Of a stretch of 64,000 nucleotides of DNA, positions 52,211-62,901 are shown piece after piece. The stretch is from Massariosphaeria phaeospora (Eukaryota; Ascomycota; Dothideomycetes; Pleosporales): contig JAADJZ010000032.1 in assembly GCA_011032825.1 (NCBI GenBank), positions 248,001 to 312,000 on the forward strand, in the 5' to 3' direction. The notes under the pieces are model-generated. The model was not told the origin of the DNA. It was given only the letters and a program-made list of their open reading frames with translations, and made no database searches. How positions within the stretch are numbered: position 1 is the first letter of the stretch; every line of letters begins with the position of its first letter. The position numbers and the translations under genes were made by a program.

Positions 52211-54007
52211 TGGGGTGAGTTTCTTGCAGTCCCTCTATACACGCTGGCGGGAAAGAAAGTCCTTAGTCTATAACGAAGGAATCGCCTTGAGTCTCTCCTC
52301 CAAGTGGCACTTGAAATCGTGATGTGCTGTGTCGGGCATGGGCCACTGCGCGTTGATGCTTTGCCACCCCTGAGAGCTCTCAGCGGGAAAAGAGAGATAC
52401 GAGAACGGGAAGACCAAATCAAAGCCAGCATTCACAATACAAACAACTTCCAGTCGATATATATGATCTAATTCAATAGCGATTCCTGTGAAGAATGTTG
52501 TTCGTTGGGGATGACTTCACCGAAGATGTCCTCAACCATTCAAGCGTGGGCGGTATATAAAACTAGAGTAACGCATTCAATACTAGCAAGGTTAATACTA
52601 GTGAGGTAACGGGGCCTGTCAGCATACAAAGCCAAAGTTTCCTGGCAAATTTTGGTCAGCAAAAACCCATATACATACCCACGGAGCCCTCGTGATCAAA
52701 CCTCCCTACTTCAGCGCAAGATGGCCCTGTTTCCGGCACCATACGCAAATGTTTACCTCGAGGCGGTCGATATGCTCCCAATCGAACAGCAATACTGACT
52801 GCTGGATGTTTTACCTGGTGGTCGATTCGTTTCCCCGCAGGCCAAGCTGCGGATGCTGTCTGGAAGGCGCACGGATCCGATATATATGGCGCACCGAGGA
52901 CTAAGCAGTCCCAACGCTCTACCGTCATGTCTGGAGAACGCGCCCAGTCTGATCGATTTCGACTATTGGGCAGATGTGAATGAGAGGCTGAGGCGAAAAG
53001 GTAGAAAAGAAATCGTGACAGGTCAGAAAGACAATGAAACTGATCGATAGTATCTAGGAGTGAAATTACCATGTGATTACATGGAGCAAGAACATGTGCA
53101 AACGCCAGCAGAGGATTCGGCTCTGGGGCAAGCGACGGTCCTGAAAGCGATGCCGAACGCGATACAGATGCTCGGTGGCTACGGCAGGGCGACGTTTAGC
53201 TTTCATGCGCGACTGTCTATTGGGGAAGCTGTGAGCCTGTGAGACAGAGCGAGAGTCAAGGCGATGTACTAAGTTACCTACTTTTGTCAGAAGCGCAGAG
53301 AATGCTAGTGATGTTGTGAATGCTGTCCGTCTCCCGAGTCCTGGTGCGCTAGAGGTGCGGCAAAGGCGGCTTTGCATGCGGCGAGTCAAGTCAAGCTTCT
53401 GGTTCCGAATACCGGGGGAGGACGAGGGGCGGCGCTGGATTATTGGGGCGCGAAGAACGACACTGCACCGACGCGGTACTGGCGGCGCTGGCTGGGCTGG
53501 GCGGGGATCCGCAGCCGTGGCTCGCACTGCGCAGCATGGCCAGCGTGCAGGTGGTGGGCAGGCGATAGGTGTCGTGGAGATGCACTGTCGAGGTTGTTGG
53601 TGGTTTGACGAGCCTTTTTAGCCTCGCACACACGCCAACGTCGACGGTTCCACGAAGACGACGACCACCCACGGCTCTGGGAATACGGCCACGCCCCTGT
53701 CTCCAGGGTCTCGAAGAAAAAGCGACCGGCCTGCGTGCGGTATACTGGCTGCATCCGCCGTCGTCAGCCTCACGCCTCGCCCAACGCCTTGGCCCGTCGC
53801 CATCGCGCTGCTCATTTGCGAAGGGGCCGCGAAGCTAGCCACCGGCGGGAGAGGTTCGCTTGCGCTCCGCTCCTTCGTGTGCGTGCCCGATGCCCCAGAC
53901 CCAGACCCAATGCCCCAGCGACAAGTACAAGTAGACCACGGCGGCCGCTGCTATGACCCGCGCATTTGCAGCTCCTCACGCAGCTCCAGCACCCGCACCC
54001 TGTCTCG
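52211..54007. other. long intergenic region with one doubtful small gene
   Basis: 1.8 kb. A coding-like frame at 52721-53050 is listed separately. From 53300 to 54007 the sequence is GC-rich with open frames on both strands and no recognisable protein; it is probably the promoter and leader of the TF-like gene. Confidence 0.5.
52721..53050 (+). CDS. doubtful small gene or pseudogene with internal TGA
   Basis: The frame from ATG 52721 reads MALFPAPYANVYLEAVDML, meets TGA at 52796-52798, then runs on as LLDVLPGGRFVSPQAKLRML and FDYWADVNERLRRKGR to TAG at 53048. The sequence on both sides of the TGA looks like ordinary protein. Either TGA replaced a sense codon (TGG to TGA would be a single transition), or a 75-nt in-frame intron (GTCGAT at 52766, ACTGAC branch, CCCCGCAG at 52833-52840) removes it. 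The second reading gives 84 aa. No family recognised. Confidence 0.35.
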
Positions 54008-56277
54008 ATGGCGCGCGATGATGGTCCATCGCCGGGCGACGGTGGGTGCCTCCCGCAACCGCGCTGCGCAGAGCCGGCAACGCTGACAAGGTCGCAGTCG
54101 CAGCAGCAGCAGCAGCAGCAGCAGCATCACCAGCTTCGTCCGACGCCCCGGCGACAGTGCCGGCCACGGCTCGCGTCCGCCGCCGCGCGCGCAAACGCAA
54201 TGGGCCGCCGCAGTTCCAGTTCCTCACGGCCACGGACCCGTCGCAGTTCAAGGACGAGACGGCGAAGCGCAGCGTGCGGTCGCAGGCCATGATCCAGTAC
54301 CGGTACAAGAGCGGGCAGCAGAAGGAGCGCAACAAAGAGTCGCAGTCGCCATCGCCGCTGCCGTCGCAGTCGCAGTCGCAGTCGCAGTCGCCGTCGCCGC
54401 TGCCGTCGCCGTCGCCCTCACCGTCGCCCGGCACGCCCACGACCACCGGCCGGCTGCCCGTTGCCGAGCGCATCACGCCCATCATGGCCACGGGCCTGCC
54501 GCTCGACGCCGGCCCGCCGTCGCACTGGTCGCCGGCCGCTGAGGACGAACACCATCTGTACCCGTCGACGTCGGCCGCCTGGTGGGGCACGAACCCCGAC
54601 GCCTCTCCGCCGCCGCCGTCGTGGGTGCCGGCCACGGCCGCCCTGATGCCCGCCCAGCACTCGCGATACCGCCGCGCGCTGCTCGTGCTGCCGCTCAACG
54701 AGGCCGCCCAGCGCGTGATCGAGTACGAGGACAGCGACGAGCAGGAACGCGTGTTGACGCGCATGCTGGCTGCGCAGCTCACCGCGCGCACCCACGTCAC
54801 GGCCGGCATCGATGCATTCTCCGTCCTGCCCCAGTTTGCCAGCCCGGGCGTGAGCTCGGTGCACCTGGTCCGTCGATGTAAGAAGCCAGTGCTCGCCATA
54901 TCTGTGATGCATCGTATCGCAATATGCGCACGCAGTCAGTTGGCCTATCACCGTTGCTAACGAGAATGCTAGGTAACCGCGTGTTCGTCGCGCCCGAGAC
55001 GGCCAAGATGTGGCTACCCGCCATGCTGTCCCACCCCCATATCCTGCTCAGCTCGACTGTGCTGGCTTCAACCTGGCTGGACATGCATGCCGGCTACTCG
55101 GGCGACAGCAAGCGCACCGTCTACGTCAAGGGCGAAATCATCGGCTGGATCAACGAGCGCCTCCGCAGCGTCGCGACCCAGTTCGAGGACTCGACGCTGC
55201 AAGTCATCCTGCATCTGCTCGTGGGCGAGATGTGGAGCTGCAACGAGAAGACGCTGCGCATCCACCAGTCGGGTGTTGCAAGGCTAATCGCCCAGCGCGG
55301 TGGACTGCATCGTCTTGGCGGCGACGGCGCAATGGCCCACGTGGCCGCAGCGTAAGAACTGAACCTCAACCTCTCCATGCCGGGCTAATAACTGACAACT
55401 CGACAGCTGCAACTACCATTCCGACATCTTCTGCGAAGCGACGCCACTCCCGCTGTTTTACAACTGGGAGCCGCCCAAGTTCAGAGTCGTCGATAACTTG
55501 GCAGCCATACCAGAATCGCCGCTCTTTTGCCCACGCAGCGAGTTCTTCACTATCCTCAAAGACCCGAGGTGCTCCGAAACAACGTACGAGCTGCTGTGCG
55601 ATATGAGGGATCTCACCGATCTGTTCCTTGCTCACAATGTCTATCTCGATACGGTCCTGGACGTAGAGGCAGAAGAAGACAAGGCACGTCTAGGGCCGTC
55701 GTTCCTCAACTACGACGCGAAGATTGCGGGCATACGTGCACGACTTGCCTCTCTTCCATCAGCTTACACCCCAGGCCTGCCTACTACCGAGGATTGGGTA
55801 TACGAATCATGTCGAATCGCTTCTATCATCTATACTTCGGCCATTATCATGCGCGTACCCCTCTCCACCGCTGCGCAACCGAACCGCAACATAATCCTGG
55901 CCGACACGGCATCAGCAACAAACTCGATCACTGGAGGCCACCCCGTTACTACACGACTGACCGAGGCTCTCTACGAGGTTTTGGAAAAGTCCGACGCCGC
56001 CAATGTGTGGCACGACATGTCTGGGGTGCTCTACTGGGTAGCATCTGTCGGGGCTGCGGCTGCCCGGGCACCTGCATCCATCAACATACTGCAGACGCCC
56101 ATGTCTCGAAGTGAGGCCTACACAACGTGGGTGCGACGGTGCATGATCATGTACGCGACTCGATCCATGATCTTGCTCATCTTCCGTCACCCGATCCCGG
56201 TTGTCACGGCGCAGAAGAGGCTGCTCAAGGTGCAGGAACTGATTGGAAGTGGGAGCTCAAGACGTCTTGTTGCCTGA
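54008..56277 (+). CDS. fungal transcription-factor-like protein (Fungal_trans_2/DUF3468 type) without zinc cluster
   Basis: Exons 54008-54041, 54098-54877, 54973-55351 and 55407-56277 give 687 aa; all phases agree. The tiny first exon is the least sure part, chosen because the second exon's frame has no usable upstream ATG. A poly-Ala stretch from CAG/GCA-type repeats is followed by RRRARKRNGPPQFQFLTATDPSQFKDETAKRSVRSQAM, here seen at residues about 45-82, a common start of fungal proteins in this group. Then comes a SQSQSQSPSP low-complexity run. The C-terminal 430 residues are helical with LLVGEMWSCNEKTLRIHQSG and TTEDWVYESCRIASIIYTSA, typical of the fungal regulatory domain. No Cys6 zinc cluster is present, so it may not bind DNA itself. 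Confidence 0.72.
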
Positions 56278-57476
56278 ACAAAGTGCAGGCTTCATCTGGT
56301 CGACAAATGCTGGTTGTGCTTTCATCCGCGGCATTTGTGTTTTTAGGAGGACTGTGCCGTGCCACAGAACGATTGGTTCTTGAGATAGGGTATATCGCCT
56401 TGCAAGAATCAATCGGCACAAGCACCGCGATCGGTCGGTACGAACGCTCAAGCAGATTTGGCAGTCGACGCGGAGTAAACTGCGCAGCATTCATGTCTGC
56501 CGAGAGCGACCATCTATTCGAGTGCCCACAACGCCAAAGCTGCTTTACTTGCTGCGTGCTGCAGACCAACAAGTCAAGTGGCATGGGTGGTCAAGGCCGC
56601 AAACAAAGCGAGGGCGTTCTTGTTGCCTCAGCATCACAGCGGCCCCAGCTCGGCCCGGCTTACGGAAGCGCGGAAGGCGCGGTCACGATAGCACCGTCTT
56701 TGAAATCCACCCGCCAAAGCGCAAAATCCCGTCCGAAAGCCGATGACTCTTACGGTTAAGCGACACATTTGTAAGGCAGAAAGATCATGGCGCAAAGTTC
56801 ATACCCCTCTAGACTTAGTCCAGCCAGTCAGCTGGTCAGACCGTTAGTAATCCGCGATCCATCACGGACAACGAGCCATGTCTTGCCTGTTTTCGTTGTT
56901 TTTTTAGGCCTTTCCAATCACCTGTTATCTCCTCGTGGCCCTACGCGGTCAAGTTGTTGGGATGGGCAAGTGGCCTCGAACATGACGAATACCGGGGTGT
57001 AGGGGTTGGCAAGTAGAAGCTGGGGTTGGTAGTGGCTAGGGACATGGGGAAGGCGCGGGATAGAGTCGCAGTTCCATACCTTGGTATGGCGCGCATCTTG
57101 CAGGTAAGTACCATCTGTCACTAGTTGTTTCCGTTTCTTCCGATTGGCCTGTGCTTTGTTGTTTGTTTGTAAGGGCCCTGGGTTGGTGGGTGGGGGAGGG
57201 CGGCGGGGCGGGAGAGGGGGTGGGGGGTGGGAACTAAAGGCTGCCCTTCTGCCCCAGATCACCTGGACATGGATAACATAGCAAGCAGAAGCCGGACATA
57301 GGGAAGGCGCGGGATAGATTCGCAGTTCTATGTGGCGCAAATCTTGCAGGTAAGCACTATCCGTGCCTACCTAGGTAGTTGTTTCCGGTTCTTCTAGTTG
57401 GCCTGTGCCTGTTGTTTGTAATGCCCCCAGAACTAACTACTGTACAGCTCCCTTGCTCTCTTCTATAAGTCGTGGA
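56278..57476. other. intergenic region with duplicated leader
   Basis: 1.2 kb. The first part is 3' flank of the TF-like gene. 57008-57422 contains a duplicated block with a strong splice donor in each copy (separate entry). A 5'-UTR intron 57350-57447 (CAG|GTAAGC, AACTAAC, GTACAG) is likely for the next gene. Confidence 0.6.
57008..57422. repeat. duplicated promoter/leader block
   Basis: Copy 1 is about 57008-57172 and copy 2 about 57280-57422. They share GGGAAGGCGCGGGATAGA, CGCAGTTC, ATCTTGCAGGTAAG and TTGGCCTGTGC, with deletions. Both keep an intact donor after CTTGCAG (57104 and 57350). Confidence 0.85.
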
Positions 57477-59465
57477 ATGCCCGATATGCGCTCCAAAGAC
57501 ATCGTCGTCCTGAGTGTTGTGCTAGGCTTCTGTTTTCTAGCCGCCATGACTCGATTCCTCTGGGCCAACAGGACCAGAGATTCACCTGCCACCCGATACG
57601 AACCGTCGATCGCCTCCAGTGGACTCAAGGTCCGTCGTCGGTCATGGTCGCAGTTATTCAAGGCGAAGCACGAAAAACAGCAGACGGTACCTACGCTGTC
57701 TGGCATCATCAAAGCTGGAGACGAGGGTGTATACTCGTCGACACTGTTTGATGCCATGTATGAAATTCGTGGCGATATACCTTTGAGCAGGCTGCACGAG
57801 GAGTTTGCGAGCGCGGTGCGGCATCATTCAGTCATGCACAAATCGGAGATATCGCAGCCCGCTTCTACGAAACACCGTGTAGGGCGATCGCAGTCAGTTC
57901 GAACAACGAAAAAAGAACGGTCCGAGTTGCCATCCAGACAGCAGCGCAACTCACTCGACCTTGCAGAGAGAGGTCTAGTGCGGTCTAAATCGAAAAAGAC
58001 TGCACCGGTTCTCATCTCCGCACGCGATAGTCTGTCTCGTGGGAGACCGGAGAGCCAACACGCCCAATGGGTCGCCGATCATCAGCAAGCACAAGACTTT
58101 GGAGGTAGGACAGGTATCATGGTGACGCCAGCAGAGCTCACAGCACTTTCTACAATGCTGGGCAGCACGTTTACATACTTTCAACCACCAAAGAACAGCG
58201 AAAAGCCGGGAACATCATTTGCGAGCGACAAAGGCGCGTTTGGTCTTACTATCTCTGGCTCAGCTACGGAAGACGGGCGATTCCATGTCTTCCTCACACA
58301 GCACAAACGGAGCGTAGCTCATCTACCACCACTGGGTTCTGGTTATTCTACGCTATTCGCAAAGCATCTCGCGTCTGGCGCCCTGCCCTTCTCACAAGAC
58401 ATAGACGGTATCAAAACAATCCTCATCACGGACAAGACATTCGAAGCGATCCAGACCGGAACTCCGCTCCATCTACAGAAATCAACCGCGTCAACACCTG
58501 GGGCCGCATTCCTAGCAACGCTCCCCTCAGCCAGGACCCTCTCATTCCACACTCTAGTACCATCCCTAGAATCAAACTCGCTTCCCACACTCCTCCAATC
58601 AATTGCCTCCCTCCCCTTCACCGGCGGCCTCGTCCCTCTCGCCTCGAGCCCCCTCATCCAGACCGTCCGCTTCGCCACCTCCGCTGGCCTCCCCCCGGGC
58701 CGCCTCCTCCAGCGGCTCGACGCCCTCGTCGAGAAGGTTCACCGCCACACCCCCCACCTGCGCCTCTTCGGCCCGCTCCTCGACAACAACAACGCCGGCA
58801 TCCTGTTCCGCGAGCGCGAACGGCTCGGCAAGCTAGCCACGGGCGCCACGACCGACGACTCCATCGGTGATAAAGTCGCGCGCATGCACCGCTACATCAC
58901 GCTGCTCGAACGGCTGATGTGTTTGGTGCCGGACGTCGAGCCGCGGGACGTGCTGGCACAAGTGCAAGAGGCGACGCTGTGCGAGGTGCAGCGCAGCTAC
59001 CACGACGCGCTGACGCTCGCGCGTCTAGCTCTGCAACCACCCTGTCTAGACTACTACACTTCCCCTCCTACTACCACTACCACTGCCGCCGCACTCACTC
59101 CCCACACACCGCCCCCCAAACGCCACTCCAGGTCTTCTCTCCCGCGCATGCACCACCGCACCAGCACCTCGTCTTCCTCCGCCTGGCAGACCGCTACCCC
59201 GAGTCCCGCGAGTCTGCCCTCCGCGCGCGCGTCGTCGTCGTTTCCGGCTCTTAATCTCGGGGCGCAGGTCGAGCCGATACTGAAGGCGAGGCTGCCGTTT
59301 GGCGTGGACGTGGTGGCGGTTGTGGTGCGGTTGGTTGTTGCGGCGTGGACGGAGAGTGTGGGGAAAGTGGCGTGGGAGGGTGATGAGGTTGGGGGGATTA
59401 GACTGCGGGCTGTAGGGATGGTGGAAGGCGTGGGCGCGGTGGAATCAGGCATGGTGTTGGTTTGA
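57477..59465 (+). CDS. single-pass membrane protein of unknown function
   Basis: Intronless coding region, 662 aa, starting at the ATG 57477 after a spliced leader. The N-terminus has a membrane anchor, IVVLSVVLGFCFLAAMTRFL, at about residues 9-28. A basic Ser-rich region (VRRRSWSQLFKAKH) follows, then a folded-looking domain from about 205 (GIMVTPAELTALSTMLGSTF, TILITDKTFEAIQTGTPLHL) to about 530 (HRYITLLERLMCLVPDVEPR). A T/P/S-rich segment precedes a last domain (VEPILKARLPFGVDVVAVVV). I do not recognise it; no catalytic motif is visible. Location in an internal membrane is inferred from the anchor. Confidence 0.65.
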   Translation: MPDMRSKDIVVLSVVLGFCFLAAMTRFLWANRTRDSPATRYEPSIASSGLKVRRRSWSQLFKAKHEKQQTVPTLSGIIKAGDEGVYSSTLFDAMYEIRGDIPLSRLHEEFASAVRHHSVMHKSEISQPASTKHRVGRSQSVRTTKKERSELPSRQQRNSLDLAERGLVRSKSKKTAPVLISARDSLSRGRPESQHAQWVADHQQAQDFGGRTGIMVTPAELTALSTMLGSTFTYFQPPKNSEKPGTSFASDKGAFGLTISGSATEDGRFHVFLTQHKRSVAHLPPLGSGYSTLFAKHLASGALPFSQDIDGIKTILITDKTFEAIQTGTPLHLQKSTASTPGAAFLATLPSARTLSFHTLVPSLESNSLPTLLQSIASLPFTGGLVPLASSPLIQTVRFATSAGLPPGRLLQRLDALVEKVHRHTPHLRLFGPLLDNNNAGILFRERERLGKLATGATTDDSIGDKVARMHRYITLLERLMCLVPDVEPRDVLAQVQEATLCEVQRSYHDALTLARLALQPPCLDYYTSPPTTTTTAAALTPHTPPPKRHSRSSLPRMHHRTSTSSSSAWQTATPSPASLPSARASSSFPALNLGAQVEPILKARLPFGVDVVAVVVRLVVAAWTESVGKVAWEGDEVGGIRLRAVGMVEGVGAVESGMVLV

Positions 59466-60436
59466 TGGGTAGCGAGGAAGAGGGCAGAGGTAGGTAATTG
59501 GACCTAAGGAGTAACCGGATTGGGGGGTGCAACGTACGTTTGCATTGCGCGTTAGCGGAGGGAAAAATGCTAGGCCAGGCTAGGACAGGAAAGACAAGGC
59601 CAGCGCGGGTATGCTTTGCCAGGATATACCATCACTACATTACTTTTACGCATTGCATCGCATCACATTGCACTGTCTAGCAGCTGCGCCGTACTTGGTT
59701 GGCTTATGTGCAGCCTCAGTCTCAGCGTCGACGGGCCTGGAGTGCTACCTACAAGTAAGCAGCAGGACCAAGTACCGGAGAGGGCTAGGTTGCTTGCTGT
59801 CTATGAAAGAAAGAAAGAAAGAAACAGACTGGGCCGCCTGTCGCAGCACAGCACAGCACAGCACAGCACGCTGGAGGGCTGTTCTGATTACATGGGGCAC
59901 GGCGGTGGGTGGCCTTCCCACCGGACGGCGTCGGCATCTCGTGCATTAGCAAGATGCAAAGTATCCGGAACACGTTCCGCTAGCAGCTCAGGGCTGAAAG
60001 CGCCGCCGGACACTCTGCTCCGGGCCTATCAATCAGCGGAAAAGTCATGCTCGGAGCAAGCATCTAGACTAACGCATGTCACTGCCAATGCTGGCTATCG
60101 CCTTGGGGACGATCAATCTGGGGTAATTGCGCGCTAGCGGACCATGTCTAACTGTATCTAACAGAGTTCACTCCTAAGAAAGTCGTTGGAACCATGCTGG
60201 GGGCTTCGCCTGGGGTAATTGAGACGCAGCCTTCCAATCGCTACTGTCTAGAGCTTGCTTTTTTATATGCACGCCATGGCCGTTGGCGCAAGAGGAAGAA
60301 ATGAGCGGGGGTGGAGAAGTAGGTATATCTGGAGCCCATGCGCAGTTGAACTTGCTGTGCTTGCTTGCATTTCATGTTGCAACAACAAACAAACATCACA
60401 ACAGTCGATCGCCGCAGCGCGATGAGATGAGATGAG
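59466..60436. other. intergenic region with microsatellites
   Basis: 971 bp. It holds (GAAA)n at about 59806-59824 and (CACAG)n at about 59845-59869, plus GCTAGGCCAGGCTAGGACAGG-like direct repeats near 59570. No gene seen. The last 70 bp is the leader with short upstream ORFs (separate entry). Confidence 0.55.
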
Positions 60437-60439
60437 ATG
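60422..60439 (+). promoter_or_regulatory. ATGAG pentamer array creating three minimal uORFs
   Basis: ATG occurs at 60422, 60427, 60432 and 60437. Each of the first three reads ATG AGA TGA (Met-Arg-stop). The fourth reads ATG AGG GTC and opens the main frame, and the third uORF's TGA overlaps it. An upstream ATG at 60374 also ends at the TGA at 60428. This layout should reduce or regulate initiation on the main ATG. Confidence 0.6.
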
Positions 60440-61809
60440 AGGGTCAAGCCCACCGGTCCCGCTCTAACCGGCCTTGTTGCCGACAGCATATACATGGTCG
60501 TCACGACCATCGTTGTTACACTGCGATTCGCAGTTCGTGGCAAATTGCGCACCATTGGCCTGGATGACTGGTTGATGCTTGCGGGCTTTGTAAGTTGTCC
60601 TATCTTCGGCAGTCTGTCCGGTGGAGTTCCGCGCCTGGGGAGTTTTGCTAAAATGTATATTGCCACAGTTGACGTATCTGCTCAGCAATTACTTCCTCTT
60701 CACCTCGATTAGTCATGGCGTGGGCGCCCACGCGTACCGCATCTCGGTATGGGATCAGGTGCAAGGCCGAAAGGTTCGTTCGTCGCTCCAGTCTACAACA
60801 AAGCGTCAAGTTAAGTTAAAGCGTGTTGCTAATCAAATCTGTGCTTGCAGTGGTACCTCTTCGCGTCCATCGACTACACCATCAGTTCCATCCCTCTCAA
60901 ACTCTCCATCTGCGTGCAACTGCTGCGGATCACTTCCGGCATCCGCAAAGGCTACGCCTACTGTCTGTACGGCCTGATGGCCCTAACGACCACGTCTGCT
61001 ATTGCACGCATTCTCGTGTGGATCACACGCTGCAAGCCCTTTGCTGCATCGTGGAACCCGGCGTTGGGCCATTGCCAGTCCGCGCAGACGATCCTTGTCG
61101 CGACGTATGTCTTCAGCGCAGTATCGATCTTCGACGACTGGGCCTGTGCGATTTTGCCCGTTTTCCTGTTGTGGAACGTCCAGCTCTCGCTGAGGAATAA
61201 GTTGCAAGTGGGCTTTATTCTCTCTCTAGGCGTTCTGTAAGTGGAACTCCGCAGCAAGTTTGAGCTTTGCGAAAACTTTCTCTTCCTTTGCTAAGAATAC
61301 CCGGCTAACCTGGGTTGCAACTTGCCAGCGCTTCCATCGCAACAAGCCTCCGCTTCCGCCACCTCCTCAGCTACGTCAGCCAAGACGACTATCTCTACGG
61401 CCTCGCCACCCTATCCACCTGGTCGCAAACCGAAGTAACGCTCGCCATCACCGCCGGCTCGCTCCCCGCCCTGCGCCCCATGCTCAGCCAATTTACCATG
61501 TTCTCCAGCTCGAGCGGGCGCTCGAAATCGAAATCACGAACGCGAACGTTGGGACAAGGCGGCTTCCTGCTCAAGCTGCGCCAGCTGTCGCGCTCAAGGC
61601 GAGTTAGGCACTTGGGCAGTGTAGACGATGATGGAACAACATACACGGGCCATGCCGCGCATGCGATAGGAGGTGCAGATGTGGAACAAGGAGGTGGGGA
61701 GGCGGACTCGGCGAGCCAGACGTACATACTGGGAGAGGAAAGGGAAGGGCAGGACATCGTTATTGAAACACACATTGAGGTGAAGAGCAGTGGCAAGAGT
61801 GATAGCTAG
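60437..61809 (+). CDS. rhodopsin-domain (PTH11-like) integral membrane protein
   Basis: Exons 60437-60589, 60669-60773, 60851-61236 and 61329-61809 give 374 aa; phases agree. The second exon's donor (AAG|GTTCGT) is weak and an alternative GTGCAA 15 bp upstream also keeps phase. Seven hydrophobic segments can be traced: VADSIYMVVTTIVVTLRF, DDWLMLAGF joined to LTYLLSNYFLFT, IDYTISSIPLKLSICVQLL, YCLYGLMALTTTSAIARILV, ILVATYVFSAVSIFDDWA, VGFILSLGVLASIATSLRF and a last near TLSTWSQTEVTLAITAGSLP. LRFAVRGKL, GLDDWLML and HGVGAH are hallmark motifs of the fungal rhodopsin-domain family, related to Pth11-type receptors. The first extracellular CFEM domain of Pth11 is missing. A 150-residue cytosolic tail rich in Ser/Arg and then Glu follows. 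Signal sensing is inferred. Confidence 0.82.
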
Positions 61810-62841
61810 CCGCGATTCAGACAAGTAATGATATATAATTCTCCGCATTTTTAACCTGGCTGGTATGGTTTGGCTATTCATTGCATGACCAGATTGAAAC
61901 GTTGACTTATCAAAGGGTATGGTGACCTCTGCTTGCTTCTGAGATGACGTTACTTACTACAGGGTTACGTTACGTGCGCTTAGCTTACCGGACGGAGTCT
62001 TACTACGTCGGAAAGCGTCTGATAGCCTTGTCGCTTTGATGTTATTATACTGATACGACTGTGCTCTAGTATGTATGTAGCAATCATCTCTTCATGCCTA
62101 ACAGCTTATAAGACATTGCACTTATCAAGCCAACCAACCCACACAACCCCTCCTCATCCTCATTCTTACCTTCCACCTCACCGTTCGTTCCTCGGCTCCG
62201 TAGCAACCGCCTTCGATCGGTTCCGTTCCTCCTTCGGCCCAGCCAGTCAAAAGTTGAATGCCCCCGAGCAAGCCGTCTCACTTCTCTAGCGTAGTAGGGT
62301 CCGATCAGGTCTCGACGTCAGTGGGCTTGGGCGGGGCGGAACGTGCAGCTTAATGCATAAGGACCTCTTCGCTTCTTCGAATCTCCTCAGCTCCTCATAT
62401 TCTACATTCTCCAATATTAGGATAAGGAGATAGATGTACTGGAACAGCTTGGCTTCTTCAATGCCCCTTTTTTTTTTCTCGGCTTCGCTTCGGCCTGACC
62501 TGTTGGGCTGGCTGTTCGCTTAGCGACTGGTTTGGGTTTGCTGGAAAGAAATAGTAGGAGCTAAGCTACATGGCCACCCATTCAGCTTCTACTGAATACA
62601 AATGAGGCTCCCCTTGAGCATTCGCGCAAACTTTTATTCACACACTACAGAGAGAGAGAGAGAGAGAGACATGTACATTGATTGTATCCGTACTGTATAG
62701 TTATTATAACAGTCTAGCATGTTATGATGAGCGTAAGTAATCTCTAGTAGACATAGCTACAACTTCCAAGCCCATCCATCCCATCCATGCACTACAACAA
62801 CGACAATGAACGCAACGCACACTCCTTCAACTCTCTCTGTC

Positions 62842-62899
<58 letters not shown>
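61810..62899. other. convergent intergenic region with microsatellites
   Basis: 1.09 kb. It contains (AG)n at 62648-62669 and a long (CT)n array at 62831-62897, directly next to the stop of the PX-associated gene. The rest has no supported gene. Confidence 0.6.
62831..62897. repeat. CT dinucleotide microsatellite
   Basis: About 67 bp of CT repeats with two GT interruptions near the left end, just 3' of a gene's stop codon and inside its probable 3' UTR (GA on the transcript). Confidence 0.95.

Positions 62900-62901
<2 letters not shown>

Noticed and set aside
54418..54951. Minus-strand frames opposite the TF-like gene
   Set aside because: Arg/Gly-rich shadow composition; the plus strand has the consistent multi-exon model.
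56287..56759. Open plus frame after the TF-like gene
   Set aside because: Lies in the 3' flank in another frame; no motif; stop of the TF-like gene is well placed.
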